Origin: Nonomuraea sp. NEAU-A123
GTDB lineage: Bacteria; Actinomycetota; Actinomycetes; Streptosporangiales; Streptosporangiaceae
Assembly: GCF_018603905.1 (NCBI RefSeq)
Contig: NZ_JAHFZZ010000009.1
Coordinates: forward strand, 310,001-374,000
Direction: 5' to 3'
Length of the DNA stretch: 64,000 bases
Shown here: piece by piece, positions 57,683-64,000 of the stretch
Layout: each line of letters starts with the position of its first letter
Position numbering within the stretch: the stretch's first letter is position 1
Notes under the pieces: model-generated
What the model was told of the DNA's origin: nothing
The model's database searches: none
The model's input: only the letters and a program-made list of their open reading frames with translations
Program-made: the position numbers and the translations under genes

Positions 57683-58906
57683 GTGGAGCCGGCCAGCATC
57701 TACGCGCAGATTCACCAGTTCGCCAACCGGGCCGACCCGTACTCGTTGTACGCCGAGCTGCGCAAGACACCCGTGGCGCGGCAGGAGGACGGCAGCTACG
57801 TCGTCAGCACGTACGAGGAGATCGTCGCGCTGCTGCACGATCCGCGGGTCAGCTCGGACCCCCGCAATCTCGCTGATCCGCCCCCTTACGAGGGGCTGCC
57901 GCCTTCCTTCATCTCCACCGATCCGCCCGAGCATGACCGGCTCCGGCGGCTGGCCATGCGTCATTTCGGGCCGCCCCATGCGCCGCGCAAGGTCGAGAGC
58001 CTGCGCGGGGAGCTGCTGGAGATCGTCACGGGTCTGATCGACGGCATCGCGGACCGGACGCGGGCCGACATCGTCGACGACGTCGCCTACCCGTTCCCGG
58101 TCACGGTGATCTGCCGGCTGCTCGGCGTGCCGCTGGAGGACGAGCCACGCTTCCACAAGTGGGCGGACGAGGTCGTGGAGACCCTCGGCCCCGGCGAGGG
58201 CGACATGGCGGAGCGGGTCAAGAGGCGCCAGGCCGCCGTACTCGCGCTGGGACAGTATCTGGGCGAGCTCGCCGAGGCCCACCGCAAGAACCCGGGCGAT
58301 GACCTCCTGTCCGGACTGGTCGCCGATGAGGGTCCCGACGGATCGATGTCGCACCTCGAGGTGATCTCGACCGCCTCGCTGCTGCTGATCGCCGGGCACG
58401 AGACCACGGTCAACCTCATCACCAACGGCATGCTCACCCTGCTGCGTAACCCGTGGCTGATCGAACGGCTCCGCCAGGAGCCGGACCTGGTCGTCCACAC
58501 CGTCGAGGAACTGCTGCGCTACGAGCCGCCGGTGCACTTCCTGTCCCGGCGCGTCGCCCTCGACGACATCACCATCGCGGGTGTCACCATCCCCCAGGGC
58601 TCACCGATCGTCCTCGCCCTGGCTTCGGGCAGCCGCGACCCCGCGCACCTACGGGATCCCGACCGCTTCGATCCCGACCGCCCCTACATCCAGCACCTCG
58701 GTTTCGGGGGCGGCGTCCACCACTGCTTCGGCGCTCCGCTGGCCCGCCTCGAGGCCCAGATCGCGCTCCGCGAGCTCACGCACCGGCTGGTGAACCCGCG
58801 CCTGGTCACCGACCCGCCGCCCTACCGTCCCAGCTCCACCCTGAGAGGTCCGCGTCACCTCGTCATCGAGTACGACCGGGTGCTCCCGTACAAGCCGGTC
58901 ACGTGA
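57683..58906 (+). CDS. Cytochrome P450
   Basis: A 407-residue bacterial class I P450. The oxygen-activating I-helix is AGHETT (237-242), the ExxR pair is E276/R279 in EELLRYEP, and heme thiolate C348 lies in GFGGGVHHCFGAPLAR. No membrane anchor is present. AGGGAGG precedes the GTG at 57683, which gives the usual short N-terminus. It follows the ferredoxin-reductase fusion by 28 bases and is its likely acceptor. Convergence with the PKS gene suggests it hydroxylates or otherwise oxidises the polyketide. Confidence 0.95.
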   Translation: MEPASIYAQIHQFANRADPYSLYAELRKTPVARQEDGSYVVSTYEEIVALLHDPRVSSDPRNLADPPPYEGLPPSFISTDPPEHDRLRRLAMRHFGPPHAPRKVESLRGELLEIVTGLIDGIADRTRADIVDDVAYPFPVTVICRLLGVPLEDEPRFHKWADEVVETLGPGEGDMAERVKRRQAAVLALGQYLGELAEAHRKNPGDDLLSGLVADEGPDGSMSHLEVISTASLLLIAGHETTVNLITNGMLTLLRNPWLIERLRQEPDLVVHTVEELLRYEPPVHFLSRRVALDDITIAGVTIPQGSPIVLALASGSRDPAHLRDPDRFDPDRPYIQHLGFGGGVHHCFGAPLARLEAQIALRELTHRLVNPRLVTDPPPYRPSSTLRGPRHLVIEYDRVLPYKPVT

Positions 58907-61900
58907 CTACAGGGACTCGAGCCAGGTTTCGATGGTGTGGGCCATGGACGGCGCCTGATCCTCCAGCATCGTGAAGTGATCGCCCTTCACCTCCTGGGCG
59001 ATGTGCTTCGTGTGCCAGGAGGCACGCCACTCCCCGGAGGGGGAGGGCGCCAGGGGCGTGTCCGGATGGAGGAACAGGATGGGTGCCGTCACCTCTCCCA
59101 GCTCGCATTCGCGGAACAGCTTGTAGTAGCGGCCCATCGCCGAGAGCCGCGCGTTGGTGAAGGGCCCGAAGGAGTCTTCTCGGTCGAACATGCCCTCGAC
59201 CATCTGCGCCCCGAGGTCGTCGACCACCTGGCTGTCCGCCAGGAAGGTGTCGAGCAGGATCAGCCCGGCCGGGTGGACGCCCAGCTCCTCCAGGTATCCG
59301 GCCGCGGCGTGCGCGAAGATCCCGCCGGCGCAGTAGCCGAGGAGCGCGAACGGTCTCCCGTCGGCCGCGTCGCGAACGCTCCGCGCCCAGGTGCGTACGG
59401 CGGCTTCGGCCGTACCGGGCAGGCTCTCCTCGGGCGCGAAGCCGAGGACGGGCAGGGCGAAGAGGTCGCGCAGCCCCTGGAAGTTCGCCGCGAGCCGCGC
59501 GAACTGGGCGGCTCCCCCCAGCGCCATGGGCGTGCTGAAGCAGAACAGGGCGGGTTCGCCGGGACCGGTCGCCAGCTTGAGCGCCGACGGGATGCCGGCG
59601 AGTTCGTCCGGCGCATCGAAGGACGGCCGCAGCTCGGCCACCGCCCGCAGCACGGCCAGGCCCTCGTGCGTCTTGCCCGCGCGGGCCGCCTCCCCGAACA
59701 GCGCGCTGAGACCGTCTCCCGAGTGCGAATCGCCGGTCCGCGTGCCGCCCAGCTCGTCCGACAGGTGCCGGGCCAGGGCGGAGGGGCTGGGGTGGTCGAA
59801 GACCACGGTGGCCGGCATGCGCAGCCCGGTGGCGCCGGCGAGGCTGTTACGCAGTTCGACCGAGGTCAGTGAGTCGAATCCGGCTTCGAGGAAGTTCTGG
59901 TCGGTGTCGATCGAGTCGGCACCGGCGTGACCGAGCACCTTCGCGGTGTGCGCCCGCACCAGCTCGCGCAGCCGGTCGACGCGCTCGTCCGCCGCCAGTG
60001 CGGCCAGTTCCGCCGCCAGTGACGGCTCGTGGGCGTCCTGACCGGCGGCTTCGCCGTCGGCGTCCAGGATCGCCTGTACGTCGGGCAGCGCGCGGAGCAG
60101 CGGCCGCGGCCTGGCGAGGGTGAACACGGAGGCGAACCGGCTCCAGTCGATGTCGGCCACCACGCGGTGGGGTTCGTCGTGGTCCACGACCTTCTCCAGC
60201 GAGGCCACCGCCGCGTCGGGCTCCATGACGCGTACGCCGAGCCGGCGCAGTCGCGCGCCGACCGACTCGTCCACCATCCCGCCGCCGCCCCAGGCGCCCC
60301 AGGCGACCGAGGTGGCCGGGAGCCCGCGGGCCCGGCGCGAGTGGGCCAGCGCGTCCAGGAACGCGTTGGCTCCCGCGTAGGCGGCCTGTCCCGCCTGGCC
60401 CCACACCGCGGAGCCGGAGGAGAACAGGACGAATCGCTCCACCGGATGACCGATCGACAGCTCGTCGAGGAGCGCCGCTCCCGCGATCTTGCCCTCGGCC
60501 GTCTCGGCGAACTCCGTGATCGTGCTGTCGGCGAGCAGCGTGTCGTCGCGTACGACCCCGGCCGCGTGCACGATCGCGGTCAGCGGTTGCCCCTCGGGCA
60601 GCGCGTCGAGCACGCGGCGCAGCCCTTCGCGGTCGGCGACGTCACAGGCGGCGACGGTGACCTTGGCGCCGAGCGCCGTCAGCTCGGCTTCCAGCTCGGC
60701 GACGCCCTCGACGGCCCGGCCCCGGCGGCTGATCAGCGCGAGGTGTTCGGCGCCGCGGGCGGCCAGCCAGCGGGCGACGTGCGCGCCGACGCCGCCGGTG
60801 CCGCCGGTGACGAGCACCGTGCCGTGCGGTCGCCAGGGGGTCTCGGGCGTCGCGTCGCCCAGTGGCGCCCGCTCCATCCGCCGGGCGAAGACGCCCGCCG
60901 CCCGTACCGCCAATTGATCCTCGCTGTCCCGCCCGGACAGCGCGCCGCACAGGCGGGCGACGGTACGTTCGTCCGGTTCGGCGGGTACGTCGATCAGGCC
61001 GCCCCAGGTGTCGGGGTGGTCCAGGGCCAGGACGGTGCCGATGCCCCACACCACCGCCTGGGAGGGGGACCGGACTTCGGCCGCCTGCTCCACGGCCACC
61101 GCGCCCGAGGTGAGCGCCCATAGCGGCGCGGAGATCTCCGCGTCGCCGAGCGCCTGCACCAGCGTGACGGTCATGACCGAGCCGCGGGAGAGGACGGGGT
61201 GGGCCGGGTGGGCGCGGTCGTCGAGCGCCAGCAGGGAGAGCACGCCGGTCAGCGGCTCCTCGGGGAGCGCGTCGCGTAGGGTACGCGCGAGCGCGGCCCG
61301 GTCCTGGTCCCCCACCTGGATCGGCACCACGTGGGCGCCCGCCTTGGCCAGCCCGTTGACGACCGAAGCCGCCTGCGCGTCGGCGCCGTAGATCTCCGGC
61401 AGGGCGACGAGCCATGATGTCCCGGTCAGCGTCGCGTCGGCCGCCTCCCGTACCGGCCGCCAGGCCACCCGGTAGCGCCAGGAGTCCAGCGTCGCCGCCT
61501 GCCGCCGCTGCCGGCGCCACGCCGACAACGCCGGCAGCACCGCGGCCAGGGCGGCCGGGTCCACCTCGGCGAACCGTGGCACGTCCCCCCGGTCCACCGC
61601 CGCCCAGAAGTCGGCTTCGTCGGAATCGGCGCTCGGGGTGACGGCGCTCGCGGGCTCCAGCCAGTAGCGTTCGCGCTGGAAGGCGTAGGTCGGCAGGTCC
61701 ACCCGGCGGGCGCCGGGGTAGACGGCGGACCAGTCCACGTCGACGCCGCGGACGTGCAGCTCGGCGAGCGAGGTGAGCATGCGGGCCTGGCCGCCGTCCT
61801 CGCGACGGAGTGTGCCGCTGACCACGGCGTCGCGGCCGAGGGCGTCGAGGGTCTCCTGGATGCCCATGGTGAGCACCGGGTGCGGGCTGGTCTCGACGAA

Positions 61901-64000
61901 GACCGCGTGGCCCTGGGCGACGAGCGCGTGAACGGCCGCGTCGAACCGCACGGTCTGCCGCAGGTTGGCGTGCCAGTACGCGGCGTCGAGCCCGGCGGTG
62001 TCGATCCAGTCGCCGGTCACCGTCGAGATCATCGGCACTTCGCCCGCGCGGGGCCTGATCGGCCCGAGATCCTGCAGCAGGCGCTCGCGCAGCTCGTCGA
62101 CCTGGGCCGAGTGTGAGGCGTAGTCGACCGGGATCAGCTTGGCCCGGATGCCTTCGGCGGTGAGCTCCGCGACCAGTTCGCCGAGCGCGCCGGGTGAGCC
62201 GGAGACCACGACCGAGCGTGCTCCGTTGACCGCGGCCAGGGAGTAGTCACCCGGTCGCCGGCCGAGGCGCGCGGTCAGCTCTTCGACGGGCAGCCCGACG
62301 GACGCCATGCCGCCCCGGCCGGCGAGCACGGCGCCGATGGCCTGGCTGCGCAGGGCGACCACGCGGGCGCCGTCCTCCAGGGACAGGCCGCCCGCCACCG
62401 TGGCGGCGGCGATCTCGCCTTGGGAGTGGCCGATCACCGCGTCGGGCCGCACGCCGTACGAACGCCACAGCCCGGCCAGCGCCACCATGACCGCCCACAG
62501 CAGCGGCTGGACCACGTCCACCCGCTCCAGCGGGGGCGTGCCGGGCGCGCCGCGGAGCACCTGGGCCGGGGACCAGTCCACGAACGGGGTGAGAGCGCGC
62601 TCGCAGGCGGCGAAGTGCTCGGCGAAGACCGGCGACTCGTCGAGCAGGTCGGTGGCCATGCCCGCCCACTGCGAGCCCTGGCCCGGGAAGACGAACACCG
62701 TCTTGCCCGGCACTCCGGCCACGCCGCCGACCGCGCCGGGAACCTGTTCGCCCGCGGCCAGACCACGCACGGCCGCCAGCAGCTCGGCACGGTCCCGGCC
62801 GACGACCACGGCGCGATGCCGATACGCCGTACGCGTCGTGGCCAGCGAGAACCCGACGTCGGCGACGGGCTGACCGGGGTGACGCGCCACATGCGCGCCG
62901 AGCCGATCGAGCTGAGCGCGCAGAGCGGCCGCACTCTTGGCCGACACCACCCACGCGACCGCGGCCGGCGCTACGAACCCGGCCGTCGCCGCGTCGTCCG
63001 CCGACGACGTGAGTCGTGTCGGGGCGCCGTCATTCGCTGGCGACGTGAGCCGGCTAGCGATGCCGTCCGCCGACGACGCGGTCCCGGTCGGGGCGGCATC
63101 GTCCGCCGGGGCCTGCTCCAGGATCACGTGCGCGTTCGTGCCGCTGACGCCGAACGCGGACACGCCGGCCCGGCGGGGGCCGCCGCTGTCCGGCCAGTCG
63201 ACGGCTTCGGTCAGGAGCCGGACGTTCCCCGCGGACCAGTCCACGTGGGACGACGGCGCGGACACGTGCAGCGTCTTGGGCAGGAGGCCCGCCCGCATGG
63301 CCAGCACCGCCTTGATCACACCGGCGACACCGGCGGCGGACTGGGTGTGGCCGATGTTGGACTTGATCGACCCCAGCCACAGCGGCCGATCGGCGGGGCG
63401 GTCGGCGCCATAGGTGGCCAGCAACGCCTGCGCCTCGATGGGGTCGCCCAGGGTGGTGCCGGTGCCGTGCGCCTCGACGAAGTCCACGTCGGCCGCCGCG
63501 AGCCCGGCGTCGGCCAGCGCGCGGCGGATGACCCGCTGCTGGGACACCCCGTTCGGGGCGGACAGGCCGTTGCTGGCGCCGTCCTGGTTGATCGCGGACC
63601 CGCGCACGACCGCGAGGACCGGATGACCGTTGCGGCGGGCGTCGGACAGCCGCTCCAGCAGCAGCAGGCCGGCGCCCTCGCCCCATCCGGTGCCGTCGGC
63701 GTCATCGGAGAAGGCCTTGCACCGCCCGTCGGGCGCCAGGCCGCGCTGGCGGCTGAACTCCACGAAGATGTCGGGGGTGGGCATGACGGTCACCCCGCCG
63801 GCGAGCGCGAGCGTGCTCTCCCCGCCGCGCAGTGACTCGCACGCCCAGTGCAGCGCCACCAGCGACGACGAGCACGCCGTGTCGATGGTGGCCGCGGGGC
63901 CCTTGAGCCCGAACACGTAGGAGATCCGGCCCGAGATCACCGCGGTGGAGTTGCCCGTCAGCAGGTGGCCCTCCGCGCCTTCCGCGGGTACGCCCAGGCT
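58907..64000 (-). CDS. Type I polyketide synthase, last module (5' end outside window)
   Basis: The visible part is about 1,697 residues and reads through the window edge. Numbering from the in-frame GTG at 63940: KS (to ~300; active C23 in DTACSSSL, VEAHGTGTT, KSNIGHT), a repeat-bearing linker (~285-330), AT (~410-715; S506 in GHSQG, VDYASHS motif typical of methylmalonyl-CoA), KR (~1038-1280; TGGTGGVG, SSGSAVWGQAGQAAYAGAN), ACP (~1320-1395; FDSL), TE (~1450-1677; C1537 in GYCAGG). W in the KR, with no LDD, indicates an A-type ketoreductase. The TE shows this is the terminal module. Its stop abuts the convergent P450 stop. Confidence 0.95.
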   Translation of the reverse strand, partial: SLGVPAEGAEGHLLTGNSTAVISGRISYVFGLKGPAATIDTACSSSLVALHWACESLRGGESTLALAGGVTVMPTPDIFVEFSRQRGLAPDGRCKAFSDDADGTGWGEGAGLLLLERLSDARRNGHPVLAVVRGSAINQDGASNGLSAPNGVSQQRVIRRALADAGLAAADVDFVEAHGTGTTLGDPIEAQALLATYGADRPADRPLWLGSIKSNIGHTQSAAGVAGVIKAVLAMRAGLLPKTLHVSAPSSHVDWSAGNVRLLTEAVDWPDSGGPRRAGVSAFGVSGTNAHVILEQAPADDAAPTGTASSADGIASRLTSPANDGAPTRLTSSADDAATAGFVAPAAVAWVVSAKSAAALRAQLDRLGAHVARHPGQPVADVGFSLATTRTAYRHRAVVVGRDRAELLAAVRGLAAGEQVPGAVGGVAGVPGKTVFVFPGQGSQWAGMATDLLDESPVFAEHFAACERALTPFVDWSPAQVLRGAPGTPPLERVDVVQPLLWAVMVALAGLWRSYGVRPDAVIGHSQGEIAAATVAGGLSLEDGARVVALRSQAIGAVLAGRGGMASVGLPVEELTARLGRRPGDYSLAAVNGARSVVVSGSPGALGELVAELTAEGIRAKLIPVDYASHSAQVDELRERLLQDLGPIRPRAGEVPMISTVTGDWIDTAGLDAAYWHANLRQTVRFDAAVHALVAQGHAVFVETSPHPVLTMGIQETLDALGRDAVVSGTLRREDGGQARMLTSLAELHVRGVDVDWSAVYPGARRVDLPTYAFQRERYWLEPASAVTPSADSDEADFWAAVDRGDVPRFAEVDPAALAAVLPALSAWRRQRRQAATLDSWRYRVAWRPVREAADATLTGTSWLVALPEIYGADAQAASVVNGLAKAGAHVVPIQVGDQDRAALARTLRDALPEEPLTGVLSLLALDDRAHPAHPVLSRGSVMTVTLVQALGDAEISAPLWALTSGAVAVEQAAEVRSPSQAVVWGIGTVLALDHPDTWGGLIDVPAEPDERTVARLCGALSGRDSEDQLAVRAAGVFARRMERAPLGDATPETPWRPHGTVLVTGGTGGVGAHVARWLAARGAEHLALISRRGRAVEGVAELEAELTALGAKVTVAACDVADREGLRRVLDALPEGQPLTAIVHAAGVVRDDTLLADSTITEFAETAEGKIAGAALLDELSIGHPVERFVLFSSGSAVWGQAGQAAYAGANAFLDALAHSRRARGLPATSVAWGAWGGGGMVDESVGARLRRLGVRVMEPDAAVASLEKVVDHDEPHRVVADIDWSRFASVFTLARPRPLLRALPDVQAILDADGEAAGQDAHEPSLAAELAALAADERVDRLRELVRAHTAKVLGHAGADSIDTDQNFLEAGFDSLTSVELRNSLAGATGLRMPATVVFDHPSPSALARHLSDELGGTRTGDSHSGDGLSALFGEAARAGKTHEGLAVLRAVAELRPSFDAPDELAGIPSALKLATGPGEPALFCFSTPMALGGAAQFARLAANFQGLRDLFALPVLGFAPEESLPGTAEAAVRTWARSVRDAADGRPFALLGYCAGGIFAHAAAGYLEELGVHPAGLILLDTFLADSQVVDDLGAQMVEGMFDREDSFGPFTNARLSAMGRYYKLFRECELGEVTAPILFLHPDTPLAPSPSGEWRASWHTKHIAQEVKGDHFTMLEDQAPSMAHTIETWLESL
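62994..63113 (-). repeat. 36-base in-frame tandem repeat in the KS-AT linker
   Basis: Units at 62994-63029 and 63030-63065 (36 bases each), 63066-63098 (33 bases) and a partial at 63099-63113 encode 11-12-residue copies such as GAPTRLTSSADD and GIASRLTSPAND. Copies have diverged but period and frame are kept. Confidence 0.7.

Noticed and set aside
62420..63835. Long open frame antisense to the PKS
   Set aside because: The KS and AT motifs are clear on the minus strand and this frame contains no domain.

Overview
The window is high-GC DNA from a filamentous actinomycete. The evidence is dense coding with ATGA/GTGA-coupled operons, many GTG starts, a divergent GlgA(GlgM)-type/GlgC pair, LacI-family sugar operons with actinomycete-type operators, an F420-type reductase and a modular polyketide synthase. 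A Streptosporangiales-like genus (for example Nonomuraea) is a guess from overall flavour only. No transposase, integrase, CRISPR array or rRNA was found, and no gene-free stretch exceeds about 200 bases.

Layout. 0-5.8 kb: LysR regulator with a cation diffusion transporter, a TetR regulator and reductase flanking a perfect 44-bp palindrome, an ADP-ribosylglycohydrolase, then a compact trio of unusual tRNA genes (Met-CAT, Arg-GCG, His-GTG-like) behind a strong terminator, and a PadR/HAAS pair. 5.8-15 kb: amidase and phospholipase D-like enzyme, GNAT, a remnant of a GH2 beta-mannosidase, a secreted Ycf48-like propeller, alkB with a LexA-type box, a CGNR zinc-finger protein, and two tandem secreted propeller paralogues whose first start codon lies behind a hairpin that covers the ribosome binding site. 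15-25.5 kb: GntR with an MHS transporter, an SPFH protein, a five-gene ECF sigma/anti-sigma/ABC exporter operon, an MFS transporter divergent from a CbiX-like protein, and a second GNAT.

25.5-39.2 kb is a carbohydrate island. Two LacI-controlled ABC-importer loci point toward each other: a plus-strand binding protein-permease-permease-GH5 operon with XlnR-type and CebR-like operators, and a minus-strand autoregulated operon (LacI, binding protein, two permeases, glucoamylase-like GH, GH39) with TGTAAGCGCTTACA operators. The sequence suggests import of beta-linked plant or fungal oligosaccharides followed by cytoplasmic hydrolysis.

39.3-55.9 kb holds mostly housekeeping and orphan genes: F420-type reductase, OsmC, divergent Nramp, PH-domain protein, lipoprotein, glgA/glgC, a TetR-controlled hydrolase and membrane protein, a PD-(D/E)XK protein, a DUF5107/TPR protein beside a DeoR regulator, and a SUKH-LRR protein. 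56.0-64.0 kb is the edge of a type I PKS cluster: a ferredoxin-ferredoxin reductase fusion, its likely partner P450, and, convergent to them with no gap, the final PKS module (KS-AT-KR-ACP-TE, 5' end outside the window). Its thioesterase has Cys in place of the usual nucleophilic Ser.
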